Part shown: one piece after another, positions 19,985 through 29,965 of the stretch
Layout of the letters: each line of letters begins with the position of its first letter
How positions within the stretch are numbered: position 1 is the stretch's first letter
DNA from: Bacteroidales bacterium
Lineage (GTDB): Bacteria > Bacteroidota > Bacteroidia > Bacteroidales > UBA932
NCBI GenBank assembly: GCA_024401975.1
Contig: JAKSKB010000002.1
Location: forward strand, 1-57,496
Reading direction: 5' to 3'
Length of the DNA: 57,496 nt
The notes under the pieces: model-generated
What the model was told of the DNA's origin: nothing
The model's input: only the letters and a program-made list of their open reading frames with translations
Database searches by the model: none
Made by a program: the position numbers and the translations under genes

Positions 19985-21249
19985 CGGACAACTATATTGA
20001 TTCAATGCTCGACGTCACGCCTCCCGGCTGGAAGAGCGTGAGTTCTATGATTAAGGTTATAGGTGTCGGAGGAGGCGGATGCAACGCCGTCACCTATATG
20101 TACGACCAGAAACTCGAAGGATGCACCTTCATCGTCTGCAATACGGATTCGCAGGCGCTCCAGGACAGCGACGTGCCCGTCAAGATACAGATGGGGCGTG
20201 GGCTGGGCGCCGGAACGGACCCTTCAGAAGGGCGCAAGGCGGCTCTTGAAAGTCAGGAAGAAATCGAGAGATTGATATTCGACGATGCCACCCAGATGGT
20301 TTTCATCACCGCGGGAATGGGAGGAGGAACAGGCACAGGAGCCGCTCCCGTCATCGCGAAGATGGCCAAGGACAGGAAAATCCTGACAGTGGGAGTGGTT
20401 ACGGTACCTTTCGACAACGAGGGCAACGAATCCCTTTCGAAGGCTATAGACGGAATACACGAGATGGAGAAGAACGTGGATAGCCTTCTCGTGATAAAGA
20501 ACCAGAAAATCATAGAGGTTTACGGTGACCTCCTCATTCAGGATGCGTTCCCGAAATCCAACGAGGTGCTTATGACAGCCATAAAGTCCATCACTGAAAT
20601 AATCGCCAGGACGGGATATATCAACGTGGATTTCAAAGATGTCAAGAAGATGATGAGCAACAGCGGTTGCGCCCTGATGGGAAGCGGTTGCGGCACGGGA
20701 GAGAACAGGATAAAGGATGCCGTCCACAATGCGTTCCATTCTCCCCTGCTCAATGAATTCGACCTCAAGTCAGCGCGTGACATTCTCCTCAACGTGACCG
20801 TGGGCTACAACGACCAGGGTGTACTCGCAAGCCAGTACGAGGAGATTAACGAAGAAATCAAGAAAGTGGCCGGTTCGGCGAATCGCTTCAAGCAGGGCCT
20901 CATTTATGACAAGAACCCGGAATTCGGGGACAAGATTGTCATCACTGCAATCGTGACCGGACTCCACTTTTCAGACATCATCGGGCCTGGTGAGGACATC
21001 GGCAACTACATAATGATCGACAAGGACTTCAAGTATGTCAAACCCGACCAGAACAGCGGAGAGGTACACATCCCCGGCAGTTACATACCCCACACCAAGA
21101 TAGGATTCAACACGAAAGAAAACATAAGGACATTCCATTTCGACGGTTCGAATGTACCCGAGCTCATAGTCAAGCCAGGTGACGACAAGAGCCGTCTTGA
21201 AAACGAACCGGCAATACGCCGTATAGTGAGAAACGAGAAAAAAGTGTAA
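19981..21249 (+). CDS. ftsZ: Cell division GTPase FtsZ
   Basis: The 422-residue tubulin homologue forms the division ring. The N-terminal GVGGGGCNAV loop and the tubulin signature GMGGGTGTGAAPVIA mark the GTP site, and NVDFKDVKKMM is the conserved helix region. The globular part ends near residue 335, followed by a fairly short linker and the basic tail EPAIRRIVRN, the likely FtsA contact. It is the last dcw gene; gltX follows after 1 nt and may be co-transcribed. Confidence 0.98.
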   Translation: MTDNYIDSMLDVTPPGWKSVSSMIKVIGVGGGGCNAVTYMYDQKLEGCTFIVCNTDSQALQDSDVPVKIQMGRGLGAGTDPSEGRKAALESQEEIERLIFDDATQMVFITAGMGGGTGTGAAPVIAKMAKDRKILTVGVVTVPFDNEGNESLSKAIDGIHEMEKNVDSLLVIKNQKIIEVYGDLLIQDAFPKSNEVLMTAIKSITEIIARTGYINVDFKDVKKMMSNSGCALMGSGCGTGENRIKDAVHNAFHSPLLNEFDLKSARDILLNVTVGYNDQGVLASQYEEINEEIKKVAGSANRFKQGLIYDKNPEFGDKIVITAIVTGLHFSDIIGPGEDIGNYIMIDKDFKYVKPDQNSGEVHIPGSYIPHTKIGFNTKENIRTFHFDGSNVPELIVKPGDDKSRLENEPAIRRIVRNEKKV

Positions 21250-21250
21250 A

Positions 21251-22891
21251 ATGGAACGGAAGACAAGAGTAAGATTCGCCCCGTCACCGACGGGACCTCT
21301 TCATATAGGCGGAGTTAGAACGGCGTTGTACAATTACCTGTACGCCAAGCAGCGCGGAGGTGATTTCATCCTCAGGATAGAGGATACTGATTCGCACAGA
21401 TTCGTCCCCGGTGCCGAAGAATACATCATAGAAGCCCTCAGATGGTGCGGCATATACCCCGACGAAGGTGTGGACAGTGAAGGCAGGGTGGTGGAGACCG
21501 CCTCCGAAAGACATCCTCACGCCCCTTACCGTCAGAGCCAGAGAAGAAGCATATATCGCAAATATGCAGAACAACTCATCGATGCGGGATATGCATACTA
21601 CGCATTCGACTCATCCGAAGAACTTGAAGCGGCGAGGAACTCTGCGGAAGCCGGTGGCCAGACCTTCATCTACAATCAGTCAACAAGAAAGCATCTACGC
21701 AACTCCCTGACTCTCCCCCAGGAAGAGACCGAAAGGCTGCTGAAGGAGACCACGGACTGGACGATACGCTTCAAGATGCCCGAAGACACTGTCGTGAAGA
21801 TGGATGACATCATACGCGGACACATCGAAGTGAATACGGACACGCTGGATGACAAGGTGCTCTGGAAAAGAGCCGACGAACTTCCGACATACCATCTTGC
21901 CAATATCGTGGACGATCACCTTATGGAAATCACGGAAGTGATACGCGGTGAGGAATGGCTTCCTTCCCTCCCCCTTCACTATATGCTCTACAAGGCGTTC
22001 GGCTGGGAGGAGACCCGTCCGCGTTTCGCGCATCTTTCGCTCCTTCTCAAGCCTGTGGGCAACGGAAAGCTCAGCAAGCGCGACGGGGACAAGATGGGAT
22101 TCCCCGTGTTCCCTCTGGAATGGACAAACCCCGAAGGGGAATCCTCGCACGGATATCGTGAAGACGGTTACTTCCCCGAAGCCTTCATCAATATGCTTGC
22201 GATGCTCGGTTGGAACCCGGGAACGGAACAGGAACTTTTCACCCTCGACGGACTCATCAAAGCGTTCTCAATGGAGAAAGTGCAGAAGGCGGGAGCCAAA
22301 TTCAATCCGGAAAAAGCGAAGTGGTACAACAGGGAATACCTCAGGATGAAGGATGACGAAGAACTCGCGCGCCTGTTTGTCCCGGTTCTTGAAAGACACG
22401 GACTGCATGGCATACCGTCCGGATATGTCAGGAAGGTGGTGACCCTCGTCAAGGAACGCGCCACTTTCGTAGAGGATTTCTGGAGCATAGCCCCTTACCT
22501 TTTCATAGCGCCGGCCGAATTCGAGGCCTATGGCGTGAAAGCCGGCGCGACAAGTGCAAAGCAGGCTGACCAGAACCGGCCAGCCGACCCGCGTGCCAAG
22601 GTGTACGATGACGCAGTAACCGCACCTTTCCTCGCAAAGGACGTGGACAAGTTTTGGAAAGAGGACGTGTGGAAACCGGCCTTCGAGGCTTGCAGACAGG
22701 CCATAGACGAAGGCATCGACCTGGAGACGCTCATAAAGGAGAAGGAACTCCCTATGGGAAAAGTGATGAACTGCACGAGGCTCGCGCTTACCGGTGCTGC
22801 AAGCGGTCTCGGCATAGCGGAAATCATCTCGCTCATCAGCCCTGAAGAAGCAAAGAAGCGCTGGGAATATGCCACCGGAAGACTCGCATAA
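21251..22891 (+). CDS. gltX: Glutamate--tRNA ligase
   Basis: This 546-residue class I synthetase has the HIGH-type motif (SPTGPLHIGG) at the start and the KMSKS-type loop KLSKRDGD in the middle. It is somewhat longer than typical 470-510-residue enzymes because of an extra segment near 430-460 (GATSAKQADQNRPADPR). It charges tRNA-Glu and gives Glu-tRNA for protein synthesis. It starts 1 nt after ftsZ, an unusual but plausible extension of the dcw transcript. Confidence 0.96.
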   Translation: MERKTRVRFAPSPTGPLHIGGVRTALYNYLYAKQRGGDFILRIEDTDSHRFVPGAEEYIIEALRWCGIYPDEGVDSEGRVVETASERHPHAPYRQSQRRSIYRKYAEQLIDAGYAYYAFDSSEELEAARNSAEAGGQTFIYNQSTRKHLRNSLTLPQEETERLLKETTDWTIRFKMPEDTVVKMDDIIRGHIEVNTDTLDDKVLWKRADELPTYHLANIVDDHLMEITEVIRGEEWLPSLPLHYMLYKAFGWEETRPRFAHLSLLLKPVGNGKLSKRDGDKMGFPVFPLEWTNPEGESSHGYREDGYFPEAFINMLAMLGWNPGTEQELFTLDGLIKAFSMEKVQKAGAKFNPEKAKWYNREYLRMKDDEELARLFVPVLERHGLHGIPSGYVRKVVTLVKERATFVEDFWSIAPYLFIAPAEFEAYGVKAGATSAKQADQNRPADPRAKVYDDAVTAPFLAKDVDKFWKEDVWKPAFEACRQAIDEGIDLETLIKEKELPMGKVMNCTRLALTGAASGLGIAEIISLISPEEAKKRWEYATGRLA

Positions 22892-22930
22892 CATCTTTCC
22901 ACTCGTACGGAAATCATTTTTGACACTTTT

Positions 22931-23359
22931 ATGAAAATAGGAATCTGTAGTGACCACGCAGGCTTTGAATACAAGGCGAAACTGGCGGGATACCTGCACG
23001 GGAAAGGATATGAAGTGGTAGATTTCGGCACCTGCGGACAAGAGAGTTGCGATTACGCGGATTTCGCACATCCCCTCGCCGATGCCGTTGAAAACGGCGG
23101 ATGCGATGCCGGTATCGCGATGTGCGGTACCGGAAACGGTATGGCGATGACGCTAAACCACCATAAGGGTATACGCGCGGGGCTGGCCTGGAACGCCGCT
23201 ATCGGAAAGCTCGTAAAGGAACACAACGACGCAAACATACTCGTGATGCCGGCGCGGTTCATCTCCTACAGGATGGCCGTGAGCATCGTCCGGGCATGGC
23301 TTGATTCCGCATTCGCCGGAGGACGGCACGAAAGGAGAATAAAGAAAATTCCCGTGTGA
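22931..23359 (+). CDS. rpiB: Ribose-5-phosphate isomerase B
   Basis: This 142-residue RpiB/LacAB-family isomerase interconverts ribose-5-P and ribulose-5-P. It opens with IGICSDHAGFEYK and has the conserved loop MCGTGNGMAMTLNHHKGIRA and the segment HNDANILVMPAR. The Cys in CGTGNG is the usual catalytic base. Its TGA overlaps the truB ATG by one base. Confidence 0.95.
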   Translation: MKIGICSDHAGFEYKAKLAGYLHGKGYEVVDFGTCGQESCDYADFAHPLADAVENGGCDAGIAMCGTGNGMAMTLNHHKGIRAGLAWNAAIGKLVKEHNDANILVMPARFISYRMAVSIVRAWLDSAFAGGRHERRIKKIPV

Positions 23360-24216
23360 TGTCCATCTTGCGAGTAAAGAGAGGGCTGGCACTTTCGGAC
23401 AATATCGAAGACTACCCGGAAGGACTGATATTCCCCATAGACAAACCGTACAGATGGACTTCGGCAGACGTCATACGTAAAATAAAATGGGCCGCCTGCC
23501 GGCATTTCCACGACAAAAAGCTGAAAGTGGGCCACGCCGGCACACTTGACCCTCTGGCGACAGGCGTGCTTCTAGTATGTATCGGCAAGGCGACCAAATC
23601 GGCCGAAGAACTGCAACGTCACGACAAAGAATACCTCGCAGGCGTGTTGTTCGGAGCGACAACCCCTTCGTATGACCGGGAAAAGGACATCGATCGCAGA
23701 TATCCCGTCGGGAATGTCAGCAAAGAGCGCGTCGCGAAGGTCCTTGAAGAATTTATCGGGGAACAGGAGCAGGTCGCTCCCCTGTTTTCAGCCAAATCGG
23801 TAGACGGAGTACGCGCCTACGAACTTGCCCGTAGAGAATACAAGCTGTCAAAGGGCACCGGATTCGACCACTCCGGAGAGGAACTGCTGTCAAAGCAGAT
23901 GATAAATGTCCCGAAACTGGAACTTATCGCATTTTACGACAGTCCGCACGAATCGGAGCAGGCCGTCTCGCAAGAAAACAAGTTCAACGACAGGATAAAC
24001 GTGATTGACACTTCAAGTCTCAAACTTCCTCAGGCCGACATTCTCGTGGAATGCAGCAAAGGCACTTACATCCGTGCGCTTGCCCGCGACATAGGCGAGG
24101 CTCTGGACAGCGGTGCGTTCCTGAACTCCCTGCGGAGAACCGCTACCGGGGATTTCCGGGTCGAAGACTGCCTGGACATCGAAGAAGCGATGGCCATTCT
24201 TGGCCATACAGCCTGA
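23359..24216 (+). CDS. truB: tRNA pseudouridine(55) synthase TruB
   Basis: I start at the ATG at 23359; a GTG one codon earlier is also possible. The 285-residue enzyme makes pseudouridine 55 in the T-loop. The catalytic block HAGTLDPLATGVLLV carries the essential Asp, and CSKGTYIRALARDIG is the conserved RNA-binding motif. An insert at about residues 160-215, rich in charged residues, separates the two halves. It is probably co-transcribed with rpiB. Confidence 0.95.
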   Translation: MSILRVKRGLALSDNIEDYPEGLIFPIDKPYRWTSADVIRKIKWAACRHFHDKKLKVGHAGTLDPLATGVLLVCIGKATKSAEELQRHDKEYLAGVLFGATTPSYDREKDIDRRYPVGNVSKERVAKVLEEFIGEQEQVAPLFSAKSVDGVRAYELARREYKLSKGTGFDHSGEELLSKQMINVPKLELIAFYDSPHESEQAVSQENKFNDRINVIDTSSLKLPQADILVECSKGTYIRALARDIGEALDSGAFLNSLRRTATGDFRVEDCLDIEEAMAILGHTA

Positions 24217-24229
24217 TGCCACCCACGTC

Positions 24230-24260
24230 TTTGCCTTTGCATTCATTTTTACTATATTTG
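24230..24260 (+). promoter_or_regulatory. Promoter of the hexuronate operon
   Basis: TTTG at 24230-24233, a 19-bp spacer and TATATTTG at 24253-24260 form a complete Bacteroidetes housekeeping-sigma promoter, the best match in the window. The leader to the ATG at 24283 is about 18 nt. Confidence 0.75.
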
Positions 24261-24282
24261 TGCATAATAGAATTTAATCATT

Positions 24283-25086
24283 ATGGCAAATCCATTTTCT
24301 CTGGAAGGAAGGAATGCCTGGATAACCGGCGCTTCATACGGCATAGGATTCAACATAGCCAAGGCATTCGTCGCTGCAGGAATCGACAACATCATTTTCA
24401 ACGACATCAATGAAGAGGCCCTCCAACGTGGGCTAGCCAATTACAGGGAAGCAGGCATAAGCAACGTGAAGGGATATGTCTGCGACGTCACGGACGAGGC
24501 TGCCGTCAAGGCTCTCGTGGATCGCATACACCGTGAAGTCGGAAAGATTGACATTCTGGTCAACAATGCAGGCATCATCAAGCGCATACCGATGCACGAG
24601 ATGAAAAGGCAGGAGTTTCAGCAGGTCATCGACGTGGATCTGGTGGCACCGTACATCGTTTCTTCGGCGGTCCTGCCGGAAATGATGGAACGCCACGAAG
24701 GCAAAATCATCAACATCTGCTCGATGATGAGCGAACTGGGCCGCGAGACGGTCAGCGCCTACGCGGCGGCCAAGGGCGGGCTCAAGATGCTCACCCGTAA
24801 CATCTGCTCCGAATACGGCGAATACAACATCCAGTGCAACGGCATAGGACCCGGCTACATAGCCACACCGCAAACTGCCCCGCTCCGCGAGAAGCAGCCC
24901 GACGGAAGCAAGCATCCGTTCGACAGCTTCATCTGCGCGAAAACCCCGGCGGGACGCTGGCTCGAACCTTCCGAACTCGGCGGCCCGGCAGTGTTCCTGG
25001 CATCGCACGCATCCGACGCGGTGAACGGACACATACTCTATGTGGACGGAGGAATATTGGCATACATCGGAAAACAACCGCAATAG
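24283..25086 (+). CDS. kduD: SDR-family 2-dehydro-3-deoxy-D-gluconate / gluconate 5-dehydrogenase
   Basis: This 267-residue short-chain dehydrogenase has the NAD(P) loop TGASYGIGFNIAKAF, NNAG at about 91-94, and the catalytic Ser/Tyr/Lys set (CSMMSE ... YAAAKGG). Next to kduI it most likely acts as KduD, interconverting 3-deoxy-D-glycero-2,5-hexodiulosonate and KDG. Gluconate 5-dehydrogenases (IdnO) look almost the same, so substrate is inferred from context. It is the first gene of the eight-gene uronate operon. Confidence 0.88.
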   Translation: MANPFSLEGRNAWITGASYGIGFNIAKAFVAAGIDNIIFNDINEEALQRGLANYREAGISNVKGYVCDVTDEAAVKALVDRIHREVGKIDILVNNAGIIKRIPMHEMKRQEFQQVIDVDLVAPYIVSSAVLPEMMERHEGKIINICSMMSELGRETVSAYAAAKGGLKMLTRNICSEYGEYNIQCNGIGPGYIATPQTAPLREKQPDGSKHPFDSFICAKTPAGRWLEPSELGGPAVFLASHASDAVNGHILYVDGGILAYIGKQPQ

Positions 25087-25094
25087 TTACTGCA

Positions 25095-25940
25095 ATGGGA
25101 AAAATAAACTGCACGGTAAGACAGGCGTCGAGCAACGTGGACGCCAGGTACTATGACACGGAGCGACTCCGCAAAGAGTATCTCGTCGAAGGGCTTATGG
25201 TTCCTGATGAGATAAATATGGTGTACTCGATGTTCGACAGGATAATGGCTGGAGGAGCCGTTCCCGTGAAAGAGGAACTGGTTCTCACCGCACCGGACAT
25301 ACTGCGCGCCGAATATTTCACACAACGCAGGGAACTGGGTGTCATCAACGTCGGCGGCGACGGTGTAGTCAAGGTAGGAGACACCGAGTATTCTGTTCCC
25401 TTCAAGGAGGCCATCTACATAGGTCGCGGAGACCGCCACGTCAGTTTCCGCAGCCTCGACCCGGCGAGACCCGCACATTTCTATTTCTGTTCAGCCACAG
25501 CCCACAGGGAGACAGGTGTGAAACAAGTCAGCCGAAAAGATGCGGTGGTGATGCACCTCGGCTCCCTCGAAGAGAGCAACGAACGCACCATCAACCGACT
25601 TCTGGTCAAGGAGGTGGTACCCTGCTGCCAACTGCAGATGGGTATGACCGAACTTGCCCCCGGTTCGACCTGGAACACTATGCCAGCCCACACTCACGAT
25701 CGCCGTATGGAAGTGTACTTCTATTTCGAACTGCCCGAAGACGCTGCGGTATGTCACTTTATGGGAGAGCCCGAAGAGACCAGGCATATCTGGATGCACA
25801 ACGAGCAGGCCGTCATCTCCCCGCAATGGAGCATCCATTCGGCCTGCGCCACCCGCAACTACACCTTCATCTGGGCGATGTGCGGTGAGAATGACGACTA
25901 CAATGATATGGATTGGGTTCCTACCAGCGGACTGAAATGA
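25095..25940 (+). CDS. kduI: 5-dehydro-4-deoxy-D-glucuronate isomerase KduI
   Basis: The frame is open further upstream inside kduD, but the ATG at 25095 gives the normal 281-residue protein. This cupin isomerase converts 5-keto-4-deoxyuronate, formed from unsaturated uronides after lyase cleavage, to 2,5-diketo-3-deoxygluconate. Metal ligands are seen in PAHTHDRRMEVYFYF. The product feeds directly to KduD upstream. The stop overlaps the next start in ATGA. Confidence 0.95.
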   Translation: MGKINCTVRQASSNVDARYYDTERLRKEYLVEGLMVPDEINMVYSMFDRIMAGGAVPVKEELVLTAPDILRAEYFTQRRELGVINVGGDGVVKVGDTEYSVPFKEAIYIGRGDRHVSFRSLDPARPAHFYFCSATAHRETGVKQVSRKDAVVMHLGSLEESNERTINRLLVKEVVPCCQLQMGMTELAPGSTWNTMPAHTHDRRMEVYFYFELPEDAAVCHFMGEPEETRHIWMHNEQAVISPQWSIHSACATRNYTFIWAMCGENDDYNDMDWVPTSGLK

Positions 25941-26812
25941 TGAGAAGACTTGCCCCAGCCATAGCAGTCGCTGCGCTCATTCTCATCTCCTGTTCTTCCG
26001 GGCAGGAAGAGAAGGTGATGGCACGCTACGTACCGGAACGCGCGGATGACTTCGTGTTCGAAAACGACCTTATATGCGGACGCATCTACGGCAAGGCCCT
26101 GGAAGGTGGCCCGACTTCCCCGGGCATAGACATCTGGGTGAAGACTCCGGGGGAACTCGTGGCCGACCGACGCTACCGGGACGAACTTGAAAACGGAAAA
26201 AGTTACCACATCGACCACGGGAACGGAAAAGACTGCTACAAAGTGGCTGTAAGCCTCGGCGGAGGGGCCTCGGCCCCCCTGATTGACGGAGAAATCCAGT
26301 ATCCGGCGACCAATTACCGCGAATGGGAGATATTGGAAAAATCCTCTGATATGATACGGTTCGTCCTCCGCTACCCCGAATGGGAGGCCTGCGGTGTGAG
26401 AATATCGCTTGACAAGACTATCACGGTGAAAAGCGGAAGCTATTTCTGCAAGGTGGAGGACCTATACCGTTTCTCCGGTACCGACAGTCTCGAGATAGCG
26501 GCCGGAGTGTTCCGCCACCCGGAACAGAATACCATAGAGCGGGAATATACGGGGACCGGCAGCTATGCAATCTGGGAGCACGCATCGGATCAGAGTGCAG
26601 AGCCGGAAGACGGTATGATAGGAGTGTCCATATACGTTCCCGGAGCCGATGCCGTCCGTCTCACAGAATCCGGTGACCACGGCCTCTGCATCAGCAAGAA
26701 GGCATCCGGAGAGATTTTTACATACTGGTTCGGAAGCTGCTGGAGCAAAGGGGGCATAAGGAGCGCGGAGGAATGGTTCGCTCTGGTCGAAGGGCTGGCC
26801 GTGGACGAATGA
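25937..26812 (+). CDS. DUF4861-family lipoprotein
   Basis: This 291-residue protein has a signal sequence and lipobox ending at Cys19 (ILISC), so it is probably attached to a membrane. The body is beta-rich (YVPERADDFVFENDLICGRIYG, WFGSCWSKGG) and resembles the DUF4861 family, often found beside KduI/KduD and glycan lyases. No catalytic residues are established for the family. It may bind or process uronic-acid-containing oligosaccharides, which is inference from position only. Confidence 0.75.
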   Translation: MMRRLAPAIAVAALILISCSSGQEEKVMARYVPERADDFVFENDLICGRIYGKALEGGPTSPGIDIWVKTPGELVADRRYRDELENGKSYHIDHGNGKDCYKVAVSLGGGASAPLIDGEIQYPATNYREWEILEKSSDMIRFVLRYPEWEACGVRISLDKTITVKSGSYFCKVEDLYRFSGTDSLEIAAGVFRHPEQNTIEREYTGTGSYAIWEHASDQSAEPEDGMIGVSIYVPGADAVRLTESGDHGLCISKKASGEIFTYWFGSCWSKGGIRSAEEWFALVEGLAVDE

Positions 26813-26842
26813 CAGAATCTCATAACCTTTCAAACATCAGAT

Positions 26843-28243
26843 ATGGCTTTCATCGACAAAGATTTCATGCTCACGACTGATACAGCGAAGAAGTTGTATC
26901 ACAAAAGCGCCGAGGGTCTTCCCATCATCGACTACCACTGCCACCTGTCTCCTCAGATGATAGCAGAAGACTGCCGATTCAACGACATCACGGAACTGTG
27001 GCTCGGAGGCGACCACTACAAATGGCGCGCGATGAGAGGTAACGGAGTTCCGGAGGAATACGTCACGGGTGCGCGTAGCCCGAAGGAAAAATTCGGAAAA
27101 TGGGCTGATACCCTGCAACACTCGATGCGCAACCCGCTCTACCACTGGACGCATCTGGAACTGGCAAGAGTGTTCGGCATCGACAAGGTGCTCAACCCTG
27201 AGACGGCCGACGAAATCTTTGAGGAGTGCAATGCCAGACTCAAGGCGCCGGAGTTCAACACTCAAGGGCTCATCAGGAAGTTCAATGTCGAAACCGTATG
27301 CACCACGGATGACCCTGCTGATGACCTCAGGTGGCACAGGGAAATAGCGGAACATCCTTTCGGGGTAAAAGTCCTTCCGGCCTGGAGACCGGACAAGGCT
27401 ATGGGCATAGACAACCCGGAGACTTACGGAAAATACGTCACGGCTCTCGGTCAGGCCGCCGGAATAGAGATAAAGACATACCGTGACCTGCTTGATGCGC
27501 TCAGGAAACGTCACGAATTCTTCGCTTCGATGGGATGCCGTCTGTCCGACCACGGTATGGACACTTTCCACGCCGCGGAATACACCGGCAAGGAGATTGA
27601 AAAAATATTCGGAAAGGCGCTCAAAGGCAGACAGCCGTCAACTGAAGATACAGACAAATTCATAAGCGCCATTCTCCACGATCTGGCAGTGATGGATGCA
27701 GAAAGCGGATGGGCGCAGCAGTTCCATATAGGGCCTCTGCGCAACAACAATACGGCGATGTTCAACCGCCTCGGTCCCGACACGGGATACGATGCCATAA
27801 ACGACCTTCCCTGCGCCGTGGCCGGACACCGTTTCTTCGACAGGCTCGCCCTCGAAGGGAAACTCGCCAAAACCATACTCTACTGCCTCAACCCGAAGGA
27901 CAACGAAGTGCTTATGGCAATGGCCTACACCTTCAACGACGGCAGTTGCCCTGGCAAGATGCAGTTCGGCTCCGGATGGTGGTTCCTCGACCAGGAAGAC
28001 GGTATGCGCAAGCAGATGAATGCACTGAGCTCTCTCGGACTGCTCAGCCGATTTGTCGGGATGCTTACCGACTCCCGCAGTTTCATAAGTTACCCGCGAC
28101 ACGAGTACTTCCGCCGCATACTGTGCGACCTGCTGGGGAAGGATATAGAGGAAGGCAAATTGCCAAAGGAAGAGTTGCCGTTCATCCACAAAATGGTAGG
28201 AGACATCTCATACCGCAACGCAAAGAATTATTTTAATTTCTAG
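26843..28243 (+). CDS. uxaC: Uronate isomerase UxaC
   Basis: This 466-residue amidohydrolase-superfamily enzyme converts glucuronate to fructuronate and galacturonate to tagaturonate. DYHCHLSPQ carries the first metal ligands; GPDTGYDAIND, SGWWFLDQEDGMRKQM and DSRSFISYPRHEYFRR are family signatures. The length is standard. The downstream reductases and dehydratases (UxaB/UxuB, UxaA/UxuA) are not in the operon. Confidence 0.96.
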   Translation: MAFIDKDFMLTTDTAKKLYHKSAEGLPIIDYHCHLSPQMIAEDCRFNDITELWLGGDHYKWRAMRGNGVPEEYVTGARSPKEKFGKWADTLQHSMRNPLYHWTHLELARVFGIDKVLNPETADEIFEECNARLKAPEFNTQGLIRKFNVETVCTTDDPADDLRWHREIAEHPFGVKVLPAWRPDKAMGIDNPETYGKYVTALGQAAGIEIKTYRDLLDALRKRHEFFASMGCRLSDHGMDTFHAAEYTGKEIEKIFGKALKGRQPSTEDTDKFISAILHDLAVMDAESGWAQQFHIGPLRNNNTAMFNRLGPDTGYDAINDLPCAVAGHRFFDRLALEGKLAKTILYCLNPKDNEVLMAMAYTFNDGSCPGKMQFGSGWWFLDQEDGMRKQMNALSSLGLLSRFVGMLTDSRSFISYPRHEYFRRILCDLLGKDIEEGKLPKEELPFIHKMVGDISYRNAKNYFNF

Positions 28244-28246
28244 GAT

Positions 28247-28936
28247 ATGACAAAAAGACTTGCATTTTCAATCGCTCTGCTGTCCTGCATCTGTATCGCA
28301 GCACCCGCACAGAACGACCTCGACAGGGACTGGGCCGATTTCGGCAGATATGGTGAAGCAAACGCGGAAGTCGCGGAATCCCCGCTCGCCGTACTTATGG
28401 GAGACTCCATCACGGACGGATGGTTTTCCAAGGACGGATCCTTCTTCGAGGATGGCACTTTCATCGGCCGCGGAATCTCCGGACAGGTGACAAGCCAGAT
28501 GCTGGTACGTTTCCGCCGTGATGTCATCGACCTCCACCCGAAATATGTCGTGATACTCGCCGGAATCAACGACATCGCCCTAAATCAGGGCAGGATATCG
28601 AAAGAGAACACTCTCGGCAACATAATATCGATGGCGGAGATTGCAAGAGCCAACGGGATAAAGCCCGTGTTCTGCTCCCTGTTCAAGACGGATGCCATCC
28701 CCTGGAGGTCCGAAGCAGGCAATCCCACGGAAGACGTGCTCTGGATTAACGAAGGTCTCAAGGCCTACGCCGCCAGCCATCGCATCATCTACATCGACTA
28801 TGCCGCATCTCTCATACCGGAAGGCGCCGTGAAGATGCCCGAAAACTACTCGAAGGATGGCGTACACCCCACAGTGGAAGCATACAAGGTAATGGAGGAT
28901 CTTCTTATGGACGCCCTCAGGATAAAAAGGAAATAA
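28247..28936 (+). CDS. Secreted SGNH/GDSL hydrolase, probable carbohydrate esterase
   Basis: The signal peptide ends near APA-Q (residue 21), giving a periplasmic protein of 229 residues before processing. All four SGNH blocks are visible: GDSITDG with Ser54, GRGISGQ, AGINDIA and DGVHPT with Asp204 and His207. In a uronate operon it may remove acetyl groups from pectin- or xylan-derived oligosaccharides; the substrate is inferred. It lies 3 nt after uxaC. Confidence 0.87.
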   Translation: MTKRLAFSIALLSCICIAAPAQNDLDRDWADFGRYGEANAEVAESPLAVLMGDSITDGWFSKDGSFFEDGTFIGRGISGQVTSQMLVRFRRDVIDLHPKYVVILAGINDIALNQGRISKENTLGNIISMAEIARANGIKPVFCSLFKTDAIPWRSEAGNPTEDVLWINEGLKAYAASHRIIYIDYAASLIPEGAVKMPENYSKDGVHPTVEAYKVMEDLLMDALRIKRK

Positions 28937-28939
28937 CAG

Positions 28940-29965
28940 ATGTCCAGAATCATTACACTGGGAGAAATAATGCTCCGCCTCAGTCCCGAAGGCTGCGGAC
29001 GCTTCATACAGGCTGACAGTTTCCGAATCATCCCCGGAGGAGGCGAAGCCAACGTGGCGGTAAGCCTGGCAAACTACGGACACGACTCATTCTATGTTAC
29101 CAGACTTCCTTCCCACGAGATAGGTCAGATTGCACTCAACGCATTGCGTAGATACGGCGTCCGCACCGATTTCATTTGTCGCGGAGGCGACCGCATAGGA
29201 CTTTATTATGCCGAAACAGGCAGTTCGATGAGGCCGTCCAAAGTAATCTATGACCGCGCCCATTCGGCTATGGCGGAAGCCCGCCCGGAAGATTTCGACT
29301 TTGATTCCATAATGGAGGGAGCCGACTGGTTCCACTGGTCGGGCATCACCCCGGCAATCTCCGACAGAGCCGCCGAACTGACCAGATTCGCCTGCGAAGC
29401 CGCCAGGCGCCACGGACTCACCATATCCGTGGACCTCAACTTCAGGAAGAAACTTTGGTCATCAGAAAAGGCCATATCGGTGATGCGGCCCCTGATGCAG
29501 TACGTGGACGTGTGCATAGGCAATGAGGAAGATGCCCATCTGTGCCTCGGATTCAAGCCGGATGCCGACGTGGAAGGAGGCAGAACCGAAGCGGAGGGAT
29601 ACGAAGGCATATTCCGGAAGATGAAGGAAGAATTCGGATTCCGCTACGTCGTTTCCACTTTGCGCGAATCCTATTCGGCTTCACGCAACGGCTGGAAGGC
29701 TCTCATATATGACGGGAAAGAATTTTACCTTTCGAAATGCTACGACATAGACCCCGTAACCGACCGTGTCGGGGGTGGAGACTCGTTCGCCGGAGGCCTT
29801 ATCCACGGGATGCTCAAATATGACGGCGACAGTGCCGCGGCACTTGAATTCGCAGTGGCGGCATCCGCGCTGAAACATACGGTGAACGGGGATTTCAATC
29901 TGGTCAGTGAAGAAGAAGTTCTGTCCCTTGTCGCAGGAAACGGCAACGGACGAGTACAGAGATGA
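28940..29965 (+). CDS. kdgK: 2-dehydro-3-deoxygluconokinase (KDG kinase)
   Basis: This 341-residue pfkB-family kinase has the N-terminal substrate loop GGGEANVAVSLANYG and the C-terminal signature DRVGGGDSFAGGLIHG with the catalytic Asp. It phosphorylates KDG to KDPG, linking KduD output to the aldolase that follows. The last four bases overlap kdgA. Confidence 0.94.
   Translation: MSRIITLGEIMLRLSPEGCGRFIQADSFRIIPGGGEANVAVSLANYGHDSFYVTRLPSHEIGQIALNALRRYGVRTDFICRGGDRIGLYYAETGSSMRPSKVIYDRAHSAMAEARPEDFDFDSIMEGADWFHWSGITPAISDRAAELTRFACEAARRHGLTISVDLNFRKKLWSSEKAISVMRPLMQYVDVCIGNEEDAHLCLGFKPDADVEGGRTEAEGYEGIFRKMKEEFGFRYVVSTLRESYSASRNGWKALIYDGKEFYLSKCYDIDPVTDRVGGGDSFAGGLIHGMLKYDGDSAAALEFAVAASALKHTVNGDFNLVSEEEVLSLVAGNGNGRVQR

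Noticed and set aside
24834..25094. Longer KduI start inside kduD
   Set aside because: The extra stretch is a low-complexity basic read-through of kduD in another frame; the ATG at 25095 gives the standard family length.
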